Shown here: piece after piece, positions 9,454-19,378 of the stretch
Position numbering within the stretch: the first letter of the stretch is position 1
How the letters are laid out: every line of letters starts with the position of its first letter
Origin: Streptococcus sp. DTU_2020_1001019_1_SI_AUS_MUR_006
Lineage (GTDB): Bacteria; Bacillota; Bacilli; Lactobacillales; Streptococcaceae
Length of the DNA stretch: 64,000 nucleotides
Assembly: GCF_032340315.1 (NCBI RefSeq)
Contig: NZ_CP135436.1
Coordinates: forward strand, 1,571,501 to 1,635,500
Direction of reading: 5' to 3'
The notes under the pieces: generated by a model
What the model saw: the letters and a program-made list of their open reading frames with translations, nothing else
Told to the model about the DNA's origin: nothing
The model's database searches: none
Program-made: the position numbers and the translations under genes

Positions 9454-10764
9454 CTAGTCTACAAACTCAAATTCAAACTTACCGATACGAACCAGATCTC
9501 CATCCTTGGCACCACGGGCACGGAGAGCTTCATCAACTCCCATACCGCGCAACTGACGAGCAAACTTCATGACAGACTCATCACGATCAAAGTTAGTCAT
9601 GTTAAAGAGTTTAATGAGTTTTTCACCTGAAAGTACCCAAGTTGCATCGTCATCACGACTAATTTCAAATGGTTTTTCTTCTTCGTCAAAGCCATAATAA
9701 ACTTCTTCTTCCATTTCTGACTCATCATAAAGAAGGAATTCTGGTGTCTTATCAAGAAGCTCGGCTGTTGCATCAAGTAAAGGTGCAAGACCTTGCTTAG
9801 TCAAACCTGAGATTGGGAAGATGGCTGGTAAGTCCTCGAACTCATCATAGTTAGCTGCCAATTTTTTCTTGAATTCTTCAAGGTTTTCCTGACTTTCTGG
9901 CATATCCATCTTATTAGCAACAATGATTTGGGGACGCTCCATTAGACGAAGGTTGTAAGATTCCAACTCTTTGTTAATAGCTAGATAATCTTCGTAAGGA
10001 TCGCGACCTTCACTGGCTGACATATCGATGATGTGAAGGATAACGCGAGTACGCTCAATATGGCGAAGGAATTGAGTTCCCAAGCCCACACCTTGACTTG
10101 CTCCTTCAATCAAACCAGGAAGGTCTGCCACTGCAAAGGACTCACCTGATTGGGTACGGACCATACCAAGATTTGGAACGATTGTTGTAAAGTGATAGGC
10201 ACCAATTTTAGGTTTTGCAGAGGTAATTACGCTGAGCAAAGTTGATTTTCCAACTGAAGGGAATCCAACCAAACCAACATCAGCAAGAATTTTAAGTTCT
10301 AACTGTAATTCGCGCTCCTGACCAGGTTCTCCATTCTCAGAGATCTCTGGCGCAGGATTTTTGGGTGTCGCAAAACGGATATTTCCACGGCCACCTCGAC
10401 CACCGTGAGCAACGATAAACTCTTGGCCGTGCTCAATCAAGTCAGTGATAACTTTTCCAGTTTCTGCATCACGTACAGTTGTACCTTGAGGCACTCGAAC
10501 AATCAAGTCCTCTGCTCCTCTACCATGCATTCCTTTGGTCATCCCTTTTTCACCCGATTGGGCTTTGAAATGACGATTGTAACGGAAGTCCATTAGGGTA
10601 CGTAAACCTTCATCTACAACAAAGACAACGTTACCACCACGACCTCCATCACCCCCCCAGGGTCCACCGTTAGGGACGTATTTTTCACGGCGAAAGGCAA
10701 CCATCCCATCGCCACCATTTCCAGCCTTGACCTTGATCTTGGCTGTATCTAAAAACATACTCAT
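9454..10764 (-). CDS. obgE: GTPase ObgE/CgtA
   Basis: An essential ribosome-associated GTPase (436 residues) involved in 50S maturation and stress signalling. The glycine-rich Obg fold occupies about 1-158. A G domain follows with P-loop [19 protein letters not shown] (G3) and NKMD (G4). A C-terminal OCT domain lies at about 360-436. The start MSM is ambiguous between 10764 and 10758. Upstream is a terminator, so it belongs to a unit separate from the DUF4044/PspC genes. Confidence 0.97.
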   Translation of the reverse strand: MSMFLDTAKIKVKAGNGGDGMVAFRREKYVPNGGPWGGDGGRGGNVVFVVDEGLRTLMDFRYNRHFKAQSGEKGMTKGMHGRGAEDLIVRVPQGTTVRDAETGKVITDLIEHGQEFIVAHGGRGGRGNIRFATPKNPAPEISENGEPGQERELQLELKILADVGLVGFPSVGKSTLLSVITSAKPKIGAYHFTTIVPNLGMVRTQSGESFAVADLPGLIEGASQGVGLGTQFLRHIERTRVILHIIDMSASEGRDPYEDYLAINKELESYNLRLMERPQIIVANKMDMPESQENLEEFKKKLAANYDEFEDLPAIFPISGLTKQGLAPLLDATAELLDKTPEFLLYDESEMEEEVYYGFDEEEKPFEISRDDDATWVLSGEKLIKLFNMTNFDRDESVMKFARQLRGMGVDEALRARGAKDGDLVRIGKFEFEFVD

Positions 10765-10780
10765 ATTCTTTTCTCACTCT

Positions 10781-10802
10781 AAAAAGGGCTGGGAAATCCC
10801 AG
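10781..10802 (-). terminator. Terminator after the DUF4044 gene
   Basis: Read on the minus strand, CTGGGA / TCCCAG with a short loop is followed by CCCTTTTTAG. A second small hairpin, TGCTAGA / TCTAGCA, lies just upstream at 10821-10837. Confidence 0.7.
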
Positions 10803-10839
10803 TCACCAACTATTACTACTTGCTAGAAAATCTAGCATT

Positions 10840-10974
10840 TTAAAATCTGCTAAATACACCAATGGCTGTAGCAAAGATACCTGCTAAGGTTACAAACAAC
10901 ATAATCAAAACGACGAATAGTGTCAATTTCTCAAAAAATGTTTTTTTACGTTTTCCATTATCACCAAATGCCAT
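10840..10974 (-). CDS. DUF4044-type membrane miniprotein (44 aa)
   Basis: A 44-residue protein with a basic N-terminus (GDNGKRKKTFFEK) and one hydrophobic helix (about residues 18-41, LTLFVVLIMLFVTLAGIFAT). This matches the short DUF4044 proteins found in Firmicutes. The ribosome-binding site AAAAGGAGAAAAT precedes the start. It is encoded after the PspC-domain gene, 30 bp away, in the same direction. The function is unknown. Confidence 0.8.
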   Translation of the reverse strand: MAFGDNGKRKKTFFEKLTLFVVLIMLFVTLAGIFATAIGVFSRF

Positions 10975-11004
10975 TATTTTCTCCTTTTCTATAATTCCCT
11001 ATTT

Positions 11005-11196
11005 TTAATATTCTTCCGAAACTGGAGCAATTGCCCATAAAATTAAGTAAGCAATCAGTCCACTACCATAACAAAAAGCTAGAACTCCCCAGATTACACG
11101 TACAATCGTAGGATCAATATCAAAATAATTAGCTAGACCAGCGCATACTCCACCGATTTTTTGATCTCGACTACTTCTCATAAATTTCTTTTTCAT
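11005..11196 (-). CDS. PspC-domain membrane protein
   Basis: A 63-residue PspC-domain protein with a basic N-terminus, the signature GGVCAGLANYFDIDPTIVRV, and one transmembrane segment (about 38-58). PspC proteins are small membrane proteins tied to envelope stress and phage-shock-like responses. It follows the two glycolipid glycosyltransferase genes by 26 bp and precedes the DUF4044 gene, so a membrane-related unit is likely. Confidence 0.9.
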   Translation of the reverse strand: MKKKFMRSSRDQKIGGVCAGLANYFDIDPTIVRVIWGVLAFCYGSGLIAYLILWAIAPVSEEY

Positions 11197-11222
11197 TTCT
11201 TCATTTCCTTTCTTCGATGATC

Positions 11223-12539
11223 TTAGTCATTCCAATAATCTCTCAAATCATTCAACTGTTTCTTAGATGCCTTTAACATTCGTTTAGAACTTTTGACTGG
11301 AACTGAAACTGCCTGTTGTGGTATATAAAATACTGTCTTTAAAATACGTTTCGTAACAGGTTCATCTGCAGTCAATTCTTTTTCAAAATTGTTTGAGATG
11401 ATAGCATCCAAATAAAACTCATGGACTCTCTTAGCAAAATTCTCAGCTGAAATTTCATACAATTTATCAGCCAAAAGGTTTTCATCCATGTCAGGCGTAG
11501 CAATAAGAGCCTCTAAAATAGCACCTGATAGATCACGCTCTTCATAATAAAGAGTTCCAAACATCTTATCGCTAATCAAATTATCTAGATAAGGATTTCC
11601 ATGAGCTATTACCGGAGTCTTACTTGCAAGACTTTCAAGATAGGTCAAGCCTTGCGTCTCACTAGTTGAAGCTGAAATGAAGAAGTCAGCAGCCTTATAG
11701 TAAAGTGCGGTCTCACTTGGGGCAATCATCCCTGTAAAAATAACAGAATCTTGAATCTGTAAATCTGCTGCTTGCTCCTTGAGATTTTCCAGAAAAGGAC
11801 CATCTCCAGCTACGACTAATTTAACATTTTGCTCTTCTTTTAGAACATCTGGAAATGCTGCCAGAACGGCTTGAATGTTCTTCTCGTAAGAAACACGTGA
11901 AAGACTAAGAAGCATCTTTTCATCTTCCTTAATACCTAGTTTAACCCGTAAGTCTGCGATATGTTCTGGTCCAATCTCTGGTCGTTCAAACTTGGCTAGC
12001 TCAATCCCTGTAGGAATAACACGCTTTTCAACTTTTACCTTATAATCTGATAAAAGGTCTCGCACAATTTCACTCGGACAAATCACACCATCAACATCAT
12101 GAAGGAAGCCTCTCACAAGATACCTGACCATACCAGGACGAATCAACATCCCCTTAGCGATATAGTGGACATAATCCTCGTACTGGGTATGATAGGTATG
12201 AATGACTGGAATCTTCAACTCACGCGCTATCCAAATCCCTAATAAACCAAGAGAAAACTCAGTCTGCGTATGAATAATATCCAGCTTGTATTGTTTTGCT
12301 ATCTCAAGAGCTTTCGTAAATCCACGATAGGCGAAACGACGATCTTTAAAGGCAAAGAAAGGAACACTAGGGATGCGAATAATCTGCCAGTCTTCATAAC
12401 GATTAACATCCTTGTCTGTTGTTGTAAAGATAAAGACGGCATGTCCTTGCTTTTCAAGTTCTGTTTTTAAGGTTCGAATACTGGTCGCAACACCCGAGAC
12501 CTGCGGGAAATAAGTATCTGTAAATAATCCAATTCGCAT
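11223..12539 (-). CDS. GT4 glycosyltransferase, diacylglycerol glucosyltransferase type
   Basis: A 438-residue GT-B fold glycosyltransferase. The N-terminal acceptor domain starts MRIGLFTDTYFPQVSGVATS. The C-terminal nucleotide-sugar domain has the family EX7E motif around STSETQGLTYLESLAS. Pneumococcal relatives beside cpoA make alpha-monoglucosyl-diacylglycerol, the first step of membrane glycolipid synthesis and of the lipid anchor of lipoteichoic acid. It lies 8 bp after cpoA. Together the two enzymes would make Glc-DAG and then Gal-Glc-DAG. Confidence 0.9.
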   Translation of the reverse strand: MRIGLFTDTYFPQVSGVATSIRTLKTELEKQGHAVFIFTTTDKDVNRYEDWQIIRIPSVPFFAFKDRRFAYRGFTKALEIAKQYKLDIIHTQTEFSLGLLGIWIARELKIPVIHTYHTQYEDYVHYIAKGMLIRPGMVRYLVRGFLHDVDGVICPSEIVRDLLSDYKVKVEKRVIPTGIELAKFERPEIGPEHIADLRVKLGIKEDEKMLLSLSRVSYEKNIQAVLAAFPDVLKEEQNVKLVVAGDGPFLENLKEQAADLQIQDSVIFTGMIAPSETALYYKAADFFISASTSETQGLTYLESLASKTPVIAHGNPYLDNLISDKMFGTLYYEERDLSGAILEALIATPDMDENLLADKLYEISAENFAKRVHEFYLDAIISNNFEKELTADEPVTKRILKTVFYIPQQAVSVPVKSSKRMLKASKKQLNDLRDYWND

Positions 12540-12547
12540 ATACTACC

Positions 12548-13591
12548 TCATTTTTTTCCTAAAGCTGCTTGCTCCCGATAGAATTTTAGCCAGATCTCAA
12601 GAAGATGCTCTTCTGAATATTCTCTTGAAATGGCCTTAGCCTTTTCTTTTAATTCTTTTAGTTCTTCTGGATGCTCCCGATATTCCAAGATAGCCTCTTT
12701 CATCTCTTCTACATCACTTGTTGGTCTGTAATTTCCTTCGAGAATGACCTTGTAAAGATCTAGATCACGAAGCATAATGGGTGCTTCACAACTCGCAGCT
12801 TCTAGAATAGTCATTGGAAAGAGCTCGTTATAACTTGGAAGCAAGAAAAGATCAGCCAAGGCATAGAGTTCTCTCATCCGTTCTGGATCAACAATCCCTG
12901 GGAAAATTAGATTTTCTGGAGGATTATCCATAATCTTTTTATAGCGTTCATATCCATCGGTTATTCCCCCAAAAGAGAAGCCACCAGCCCAAATAAAAGT
13001 GATATCAGGTAATTCCTCAGCTAGAGTGATAAAGTCATCTATTCCTTTACGCTTCTGAACCTGACCTGCACCAACGACTACAAACTGATTCTCATCAATC
13101 CCCATATCTTTACGAAGTTGTACAACTTGCTCTATAGGAAGTGGATGCCATTTTTCTTTGTTGACAAAGTTAGGAATATAGGTCACTTTTTCACGTGGAA
13201 TTCCAGCAGCAACCAAATCCTCAATGAAGGTAGGATTGACCACAACCAGATGCTCCATACGGTCATAAAAAGAAAATACATAGCGTTTGACAATCCCCTT
13301 TAAGAAGAATGGAATCTTCAAACTACCTTCCAAGGTATCCGGTAAGAAGTGAACATAGCCAATCTTACGTCCAGAACGTTTTTTCTGAAAGGTAGAGAGG
13401 TAATAAGGAAAATCAATCGTATGAAAATGAGTAACATCCGCTTCGATTGGAAGATTTTCTGTTACGATCAGTTGGTCTTTCGCATCTCGTTTTAAAAGCT
13501 GCACCAGTTCACGATAAGCGCCAGACACACCTTGGCCTGCCACTTTTTCACTTGAACTTAGCATGTTGATGCGTAATTTCTCTTTTTCCAT
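12548..13591 (-). CDS. cpoA: Galactosyl-glucosyl-diacylglycerol synthase CpoA
   Basis: A 347-residue GT4 glycosyltransferase (MEKEKLRINMLSSSEKVAGQ at the N-terminus; EX7E region NELFPMTILEAAS). CpoA adds galactose to Glc-DAG in streptococcal membranes, and mutants show altered beta-lactam susceptibility. The start at 13591 gives the family length. Upstream in-frame starts such as 13600 overlap the -10 box and are unlikely. The -10 TATAAT ends only 7 nt before this ATG and no Shine-Dalgarno is visible, so the message may be leaderless. Confidence 0.93.
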   Translation of the reverse strand: MEKEKLRINMLSSSEKVAGQGVSGAYRELVQLLKRDAKDQLIVTENLPIEADVTHFHTIDFPYYLSTFQKKRSGRKIGYVHFLPDTLEGSLKIPFFLKGIVKRYVFSFYDRMEHLVVVNPTFIEDLVAAGIPREKVTYIPNFVNKEKWHPLPIEQVVQLRKDMGIDENQFVVVGAGQVQKRKGIDDFITLAEELPDITFIWAGGFSFGGITDGYERYKKIMDNPPENLIFPGIVDPERMRELYALADLFLLPSYNELFPMTILEAASCEAPIMLRDLDLYKVILEGNYRPTSDVEEMKEAILEYREHPEELKELKEKAKAISREYSEEHLLEIWLKFYREQAALGKK

Positions 13592-13598
13592 AGTAACC

Positions 13599-13607
13599 AT
13601 TATACCA
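13599..13607 (-). promoter_or_regulatory. cpoA promoter (extended -10), possibly leaderless
   Basis: Minus strand TGGTATAAT, with TATAAT at 13599-13604 and no clear -35. Initiation 6-8 nt downstream would fall at or next to the cpoA ATG at 13591. Confidence 0.65.
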
Positions 13608-13632
13608 TTTTCTTCAAATAAAATCAGCAAAT

Positions 13633-13689
13633 AAAAAGAGAGATAGCATAAAAGCTGGGAATTCCTGGCGTCTACACTATTTCTCTTTT
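13633..13689 (-). terminator. Terminator after the MIP18-like gene
   Basis: Minus strand AAAAGAGAAATAG pairs with CTATCTCTCTTTTT across a partly paired loop. It ends the dnaG-rpoD-MIP18 unit before the cpoA promoter. Confidence 0.75.
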
Positions 13690-13699
13690 CATAATATAC

Positions 13700-14035
13700 T
13701 TACTTGATACCTAAAGCGATACGAGCGTAACGACTCATTTTTTCAACTGTCCAAGCTGGATACCATACTAATTTGACTTCAACGTTAGTAACTTCTGGAA
13801 CATCTGTCATAGCATCATAGATTTGGTCAGTTAAAAGATCTGCCAAGGGACAACCCATGGTTGTCAAGGTCATATCAATTTCAGTCTCACCTGTATCGCC
13901 ATCAAAACGAATCTCGTAGATCAAGCCTAGATTGACAATATCAATCCCCAATTCAGGGTCAATCACTTCTTCTAGTGCTGTCAAAATACGTGTTTTGATA
14001 TTTTCGATTTGTTCTTCTGTGTAAGCCATCTTCAC
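13700..14035 (-). CDS. MIP18/DUF59 family metal-sulfur cluster assembly protein
   Basis: A 111-residue protein of the MIP18/SufT/PaaD-like family, implicated in iron-sulfur cluster assembly or transfer. Hallmarks are DPELGIDIVNLGLIYEI and TTMGCPL, whose cysteine is the conserved one. It follows rpoD by 11 bp in the same unit. The exact client proteins are unknown. Confidence 0.88.
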   Translation of the reverse strand: MKMAYTEEQIENIKTRILTALEEVIDPELGIDIVNLGLIYEIRFDGDTGETEIDMTLTTMGCPLADLLTDQIYDAMTDVPEVTNVEVKLVWYPAWTVEKMSRYARIALGIK

Positions 14036-14046
14036 TCTCCCTCAAC

Positions 14047-15156
14047 TTAATCTTCAATGAAATCACGAAGTGGTTTGCTTCGACTTGGCTGGCGAAGTTT
14101 TCTCAAAGCTTTTGCCTCAATCTGACGGATACGCTCACGAGTCACGTTGAAGACTTTACCAACATCTTCCAAGGTACGCATTTTCCCATCATCAAGACCA
14201 AAACGGAGACGCAAGACATTTTCTTCACGATCTGTAAGAGTATCCAAGACTTCATCCAACTGCTCACGCAAGACGATACGAGTTGTGTAGTCCACTGGAT
14301 TTTCAATCACTTCATCCTCGATAAAATCACCAAGGTGGCTGTCGTCCTCTTCACCGATAGGTGTTTCTAGAGAAACTGGCTCTTGAGCAATCTTGAGAAT
14401 TTCACGAACCTTGTCAGGTGTCATATCCATGCGTTCAGCGATTTGTTCAGGAGTTGGATCTTGTCCCAACTCTTGAAGAAGATTACGTTGTTCACGAACA
14501 AGCTTGTTAATTGTTTCCACCATGTGAACTGGGATACGGATGGTACGAGCTTGGTCAGCAATTGCACGAGTAATGGCTTGACGAATCCACCAAGTCGCAT
14601 AAGTTGAGAATTTGAACCCTTTAGAGTAGTCAAATTTATCAACGGCCTTCATCAAGCCCATGTTTCCTTCTTGGATCAAGTCAAGGAACTGCATTCCACG
14701 TCCAACATAACGTTTAGCGATAGATACTACCAAACGAAGGTTCGCTTCTGCAAGGCGTTGTTTAGCTTCGATATCACCCGCTTCAACAGCAAGAGCCAAT
14801 TCTTTTTCCTCTTCATTTGTAAGCAGAGGAACAACCCCGATTTCCTTCAAGTACATACGGACAGGGTCATTGACCTTAGCAGAGGTTGAACCGATCAAAT
14901 CTTCATCAGTCAACTCTGGTTCTTCCTCAGTGCTCAAAACACGCGCACTTGGATTTCCTTCGTTGTCCGTAATTGAGATACCAGCATCTTGAATGCGTTG
15001 CAAAAGATTCTCAATACCTTCCACGTCTAAAGTGAAGGGAATTACTAGGGCGTTATTGATTTCGTCATCTGTTGCTGTACCAGTTTTTTTATGATTGCGA
15101 ATAAATTCCGCTACTTGGACGTCAAAGGTTGTTACTTCTTTTTGTTTTGTTGCCAT
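14047..15156 (-). CDS. rpoD: RNA polymerase primary sigma factor
   Basis: The vegetative sigma-70 factor (SigA/RpoD, 369 residues). Region 1.2 is near [13 protein letters not shown]; region 2 has [12 protein letters not shown] and [19 protein letters not shown] (-10 recognition); region 4 has [20 protein letters not shown] (-35 recognition). It starts 2 bp after the dnaG stop, the classical dnaG-rpoD macromolecular synthesis pairing. Confidence 0.97.
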   Translation of the reverse strand: MATKQKEVTTFDVQVAEFIRNHKKTGTATDDEINNALVIPFTLDVEGIENLLQRIQDAGISITDNEGNPSARVLSTEEEPELTDEDLIGSTSAKVNDPVRMYLKEIGVVPLLTNEEEKELALAVEAGDIEAKQRLAEANLRLVVSIAKRYVGRGMQFLDLIQEGNMGLMKAVDKFDYSKGFKFSTYATWWIRQAITRAIADQARTIRIPVHMVETINKLVREQRNLLQELGQDPTPEQIAERMDMTPDKVREILKIAQEPVSLETPIGEEDDSHLGDFIEDEVIENPVDYTTRIVLREQLDEVLDTLTDREENVLRLRFGLDDGKMRTLEDVGKVFNVTRERIRQIEAKALRKLRQPSRSKPLRDFIED

Positions 15157-15158
15157 TC

Positions 15159-16919
15159 TTACTCCATTCTTCTTTTTTGGGCAATTAAGCGTTCTAGCTC
15201 TTCTAATGCGGTGTCTGTATCACCGACATGGCTAGCTTCCTGAACTTTCTTTTTAATTTGCAGATTTTCCTGATTCAAAAGAGCTCTTTTTCGAGACTCT
15301 TCCACTTCAGCTAACTCGTGAGGGGACATCTCAGGTGGCAAATCTAAGGCTAGGACTTGATACCAAGCACTCTCCACTTCTCTGGTCTGATGAGCCAAAT
15401 CCTCAGATGAGATACTTCCATTATCAATCAAGAGTCCATACAAGGTCTGAAACTCTGGAGTTTCAAAAATAAAGTCATCTCTTAAGCGGTAGTCATTGAG
15501 CACCAAGGGATGTTCCATCATTCGATAGAGGATATGGGCCTCTGCTCTCATCACTGCTGTCAGTTGCTTTGTGACAGACATGGTGACAGGACTAGGACTA
15601 TAGGTCTCCTTGACCTTCTCCTTTCTCTGTCTGACACGACTTTCATTGACAATATGTTCGACTTGCTGATAGTCAAAAGATGGCAAGTGATCCGTCAAAA
15701 TGTGAATGTAGGAATTCTGAGCTGTGATAGAGGGTTCCTTGGCGATTAAGGGAGCAATTTTCTCTATAAATTCAATCTGAGCTTGTAGATTTTCACTGTT
15801 TTCCGGTCTAAAATGATGAATGTAAAACTCAACAGGACTAATGCGTGTATTGGTTAAGAGATAAGCCAAGTCTTGAGGAGAGTTTTTCTGCAAATATTCA
15901 TCCGGATCCATCGCGTCAGGAATCTGGACTACTTGGACAGGTAAATCTTTAAGTTCATCCAAGGCCTTAGCTGTGGCAGCTTGCCCAGCCTTATCTCCGT
16001 CATAGGTAACGATCACTTTTTTGGTAAAACGTTTCAGATGCTCCACATGTTCACTCGTCAGTGCCGTACCCATAGAAGCGACTGCATTTTCAATACCAGC
16101 ACAATAAGCCGCAATGACATCCATAAACCCTTCCATCAGGTAGATTTCAGGAGCCTTGCCCGATCCTTTTTTTACCCTCTCCAAATGATATAATTCGTAA
16201 CTTTTGTTAAAAATTGCCGTCGCTCGACTATTTTTATACTTTCCAGTTTGAGAATCAGTCTCTTGCCATACACGACCAGAAAAGGCAATCACCTTTCCTT
16301 GATCATTTGAAAGAGGAAACATAATGCGATTATGAAAGGTATCAAAAAATTGGTTACTCTCAGATAGATAAAACAAACCCGAATCCAGCAAGTCCTTCTC
16401 ACTATAATCATCTGCTAAACGCTGATATAGATAAGAGCGTTCTGCTGGAGCTAAACCAATCATAAAATGCTTGAGAACATCATCTGTTAAGCCACGTTTA
16501 TAGAGATAGTTTCTCGCCTCCTCACCCATCTTCGTCGTCATGAGAATGGCATGATAAAAACGAGCAGCTTTCTCATGCATATCATAGAGATTTTGATGGG
16601 GAGACCTAGGCTGTACAGAACTTTGAACAGGGGCTGCCATCTGAATCCCAAGCCTCTCAGCTAATATCCTCACCGCATCCGCAAAAGTTACTTGCTGATA
16701 CTCCTCGATAAACTTAAAAACATCTCCAGAACGTCCACAACCAAAACAGTGGTAAAACTGCTTATCCTCGACCACGTTAAAGGAAGGGGTCTTTTCACCA
16801 TGAAAAGGACAGAGCCCTAAAAAGTTCCGTCCAGATTTTTGTAAAGAAATCACTTCTCCTATGATTTCGACAATATTGGTATTGTTTTTGATCTCTTCGA
16901 TGAGTCTCTTGTCAACCAT
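15159..16919 (-). CDS. dnaG: DNA primase
   Basis: A replicative primase (586 residues) that makes RNA primers for DNA synthesis. The CHC2 zinc ribbon is visible as Cys37, His40, Cys58 and Cys61. The TOPRIM core includes [10 protein letters not shown] and [11 protein letters not shown]. The C-terminal part contacts DnaB helicase. I chose MVDKR at 16919 because GGAGG lies 8 nt upstream; a further in-frame ATG at 16934 overlaps that site. Confidence 0.96.
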   Translation of the reverse strand: MVDKRLIEEIKNNTNIVEIIGEVISLQKSGRNFLGLCPFHGEKTPSFNVVEDKQFYHCFGCGRSGDVFKFIEEYQQVTFADAVRILAERLGIQMAAPVQSSVQPRSPHQNLYDMHEKAARFYHAILMTTKMGEEARNYLYKRGLTDDVLKHFMIGLAPAERSYLYQRLADDYSEKDLLDSGLFYLSESNQFFDTFHNRIMFPLSNDQGKVIAFSGRVWQETDSQTGKYKNSRATAIFNKSYELYHLERVKKGSGKAPEIYLMEGFMDVIAAYCAGIENAVASMGTALTSEHVEHLKRFTKKVIVTYDGDKAGQAATAKALDELKDLPVQVVQIPDAMDPDEYLQKNSPQDLAYLLTNTRISPVEFYIHHFRPENSENLQAQIEFIEKIAPLIAKEPSITAQNSYIHILTDHLPSFDYQQVEHIVNESRVRQRKEKVKETYSPSPVTMSVTKQLTAVMRAEAHILYRMMEHPLVLNDYRLRDDFIFETPEFQTLYGLLIDNGSISSEDLAHQTREVESAWYQVLALDLPPEMSPHELAEVEESRKRALLNQENLQIKKKVQEASHVGDTDTALEELERLIAQKRRME

Positions 16920-16956
16920 AGACAATACCTCCATTTTATCACAGTTTACTCTAACT

Positions 16957-16985
16957 AGTATAGCTTATTTCTGAAAAAAAGTAAA
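16957..16985 (-). promoter_or_regulatory. dnaG promoter
   Basis: Minus strand TTTACT (16980-16985), 17 bp spacer, TATACT (16957-16962), about 37 bp before the dnaG start. Confidence 0.65.
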
Positions 16986-17099
16986 CCATTTCATACACTT
17001 TACATGAGACTATTTCATAAGTTTCCAGCTATCATGAAAAACTGAATCTTCTGAGCAAATCATTCTAATATTTGAAAGAAAAACAAAAGAAATAAAATC

Positions 17100-17531
17100 C
17101 TATTTCACTTGATCTTCGAGATTATTTTTCAATATTCTGCTAATATACTGACCATCTTTTCTACTAATACAAGCCGTTGCAAAAGTCATAGGTGCTATAT
17201 AAACTTCTCCTCTATATGATGGGTCGGTCAATACAGGCATAGAATAATAGGCATTCTTTTTATTATTAAGATCAATAAACCATTTACCTCCTAGGTGCTT
17301 ACGGAAGGTTTCACCGATATAAACGGTCAAATAATCCAACATCTTGCGGTCTGCTATCAAAGCATGGTGGTCATCGTAGTGAGCCAAGATCCAAGCCTCC
17401 AAATCATCCAAAGACTGCATGCTATAGTCTAAATGAAGGCCTTGTTCCTCAGCAAACTCCCTAGTAAAATAGTCCATCTTAAATCCAATCTGAAAAATCC
17501 ATTCCTGAAAATCTTCTTGTGTGTATACCAT
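17100..17531 (-). CDS. Hypothetical protein (143 aa)
   Basis: A soluble acidic protein whose first half is helical (DFQEWIFQIGFKMDYF) and whose second half contains ETFRKHLGGKWFIDL and a run of short strands ending in SRKDGQYISRILKNN. I do not recognise the family. The size and small alpha/beta make-up resemble bacterial immunity or DUF-type proteins, but no toxin is adjacent. It is a single gene with its own TATAAT upstream. Neighbours are dnaG and the trpXYZ unit. Confidence 0.7.
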   Translation of the reverse strand: MVYTQEDFQEWIFQIGFKMDYFTREFAEEQGLHLDYSMQSLDDLEAWILAHYDDHHALIADRKMLDYLTVYIGETFRKHLGGKWFIDLNNKKNAYYSMPVLTDPSYRGEVYIAPMTFATACISRKDGQYISRILKNNLEDQVK

Positions 17532-17640
17532 GTTTTTATCTCCTTACTATTATCAAAATTTAAGATTCTTAGATTGATTATATTATAAAGGAAAACAGAC
17601 GAAAAGAGAAATATAAATAATATTTAAAAACAACTAAAAC

Positions 17641-17671
17641 ACTTAGAAGCAAAAGCCTACTTCTAAGTTTT
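17641..17671 (-). terminator. Terminator after the ABC transporter operon
   Basis: The perfect stem ACTTAGAAG / CTTCTAAGT has a 10-nt loop; on the minus strand it is followed by GTTTTAGTT. It lies 26 bp after the ATPase stop. Confidence 0.8.
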
Positions 17672-17696
17672 TAAGGATGCTTGATTTAAAAATTAT

Positions 17697-18455
17697 CTAC
17701 TCAAAAAGTTGATAGTAATCGGAAATTTTCATCTTGGCTTTTTCATCCTTATTCAAATCTTGGATGATTTGTCCATCTTTCATAACAATCAAGCGATTTC
17801 CATACTTGAGAGCATCTTCCATATGGTGAGTAATCATCAAAGCTGTTAGATGGTCCTTGTTGATAAAGTCATTTGTCAATTCCATCAAGGCAACACTTGT
17901 TTTAGGGTCAAGTGCAGCTGTATGCTCATCTAACAAAAGGAGTTCTGGGCGCTTCAAGGTTGCCATCAATAGACTCAAGGCCTGTCTTTGTCCACCTGAC
18001 AAGAATTCAATCGGTGTATCCAAGTGTTTTTCTAGACCATTTCCCACCTTCTCAATAGTTTCTTGAAATTCTTCTTTATATGCTGAGAGTTTTCTTGGGA
18101 AAAGTCCACGTTTTTCTCCACGGAACTTGGCAATCAAAAGATTTTCTGCAACCGTCATACGTGGAGCTGTCCCCATCTTTGGATCTTGAAAAACACGAGA
18201 AAGATACTTGGCACGCTTTTCAGGGCTGAAATGAGTCACATCCTCACCCATGATACGAATGCTACCATTAGTCAAGGGTAGCGTTCCTGCAATGCTATTA
18301 AAGAGGGTTGATTTCCCTGCACCATTTCCACCCAAGATTGTAATGAAGTCATGTTCATAAATATCAAGTGAAACATCGTTTAGAATAATCTTTTCTTCGT
18401 CAAAGCCATTTGTCACAATTTTTGTGGCATTTCTTAATTCTACAATTGCTGTCAT
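17697..18455 (-). CDS. trpZ: ABC transporter ATP-binding protein (TrpZ type)
   Basis: A 252-residue ATPase energising the importer encoded with it. Walker A is GGNGAGKST, the signature is LSGGQRQALS, Walker B is LLLLDEHTAALD, and the switch His lies in LMITHHMEDA. It overlaps the permease gene by 4 bp. The three-gene set matches the streptococcal transporter assigned to tryptophan uptake because of its T-box leader. Confidence 0.9.
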   Translation of the reverse strand: MTAIVELRNATKIVTNGFDEEKIILNDVSLDIYEHDFITILGGNGAGKSTLFNSIAGTLPLTNGSIRIMGEDVTHFSPEKRAKYLSRVFQDPKMGTAPRMTVAENLLIAKFRGEKRGLFPRKLSAYKEEFQETIEKVGNGLEKHLDTPIEFLSGGQRQALSLLMATLKRPELLLLDEHTAALDPKTSVALMELTNDFINKDHLTALMITHHMEDALKYGNRLIVMKDGQIIQDLNKDEKAKMKISDYYQLFE

Positions 18456-19318
18456 TTGCTTAACTTGACTCCTTTCAAGTATTTATCCTTAAGGGTTGGA
18501 ATTACCAAGCAAGTTGCTAGGATAAGGGCACTGTACAAACGGAGGTAGCTAGTGTTAAAGCCGAGAGCAATGACTCCCCATACCAAGAATTGATAGCTGA
18601 TGGAACCAACTACAATAGTAATCAAGCGTTCTGCTAAGGTAAGACTCTTAAAGAGAACCTCACCGATAATCAAGCTGGCAAGACCAACAACGATAACACC
18701 GATACCACGAGAGACATCCGCATAACCTTCTTGTTGAGCGATAAGTGCGCCAGCAAGTGCGATTACACCATTTGACAAGACCAAGCCCATAAGCTCCATA
18801 CGTCCTGTATTGATACCAAAACTACGAGCCATGTCTGGATTATCCCCTGTAGCGATATAGGCCTGTCCAAGTTTGGTATCTAGGAAGAAAAGCATGAGAA
18901 GGATAACCAAAGTCACAAAGATTAAACCTGTCAGTAATTGATTAACCTCTGATGAAAATGGAAGAACATCCTGGATTTGTTTTGTTCCTAAGAGCCCAAG
19001 GTTAGCTCGTCCCATAATCATGAGCATGATAGAATGACAAGAAGTCATGACTAAAATTCCTGATAAAAGAGTTGGAATTTTCCCTTTGGTATATAATAAC
19101 CCCGCTGCTAAACCAGCAAGACATCCTGCCCCTATAGCCGCTAAAGTAGCAAGAAAAGGATTAACCCCTTGGGTAATGAGAGTCACTGCTACCGCTCCTC
19201 CCAATGGGAAAGAGCCCTCAGTTGTCATATCTGGGAAGTTTAGAATTCTAAAGGTCATAAAGATTCCTAAACCAAGGATAGCCCAGACAAATCCTTGTGA
19301 AATAATCGATATTAACAT
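18452..19318 (-). CDS. trpY: ABC transporter permease (TrpY type)
   Basis: A 288-residue integral membrane permease of the branched-chain amino-acid/LivH-like group, with about eight hydrophobic segments (for example MLISIISQGFVWAILGLGIF at the N-terminus). It sits between the ATPase and binding-protein genes with tight spacing. It forms the membrane channel, probably as a homodimer. Substrate assignment to tryptophan rests on the T-box and on family knowledge. Confidence 0.9.
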   Translation of the reverse strand: MLISIISQGFVWAILGLGIFMTFRILNFPDMTTEGSFPLGGAVAVTLITQGVNPFLATLAAIGAGCLAGLAAGLLYTKGKIPTLLSGILVMTSCHSIMLMIMGRANLGLLGTKQIQDVLPFSSEVNQLLTGLIFVTLVILLMLFFLDTKLGQAYIATGDNPDMARSFGINTGRMELMGLVLSNGVIALAGALIAQQEGYADVSRGIGVIVVGLASLIIGEVLFKSLTLAERLITIVVGSISYQFLVWGVIALGFNTSYLRLYSALILATCLVIPTLKDKYLKGVKLSK

Positions 19319-19378
19319 GTTACATTCATTTCCTTCTTTTAAAAATTGGAGGAGATGTATCCAACTCCTCCCGTTTTC

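Noticed and set aside
9254..9457. Plus-strand 67-codon frame after argR
   Set aside because: It lies antisense to the better-supported 54-codon gene at 9280-9444 and begins inside the terminator hairpin.
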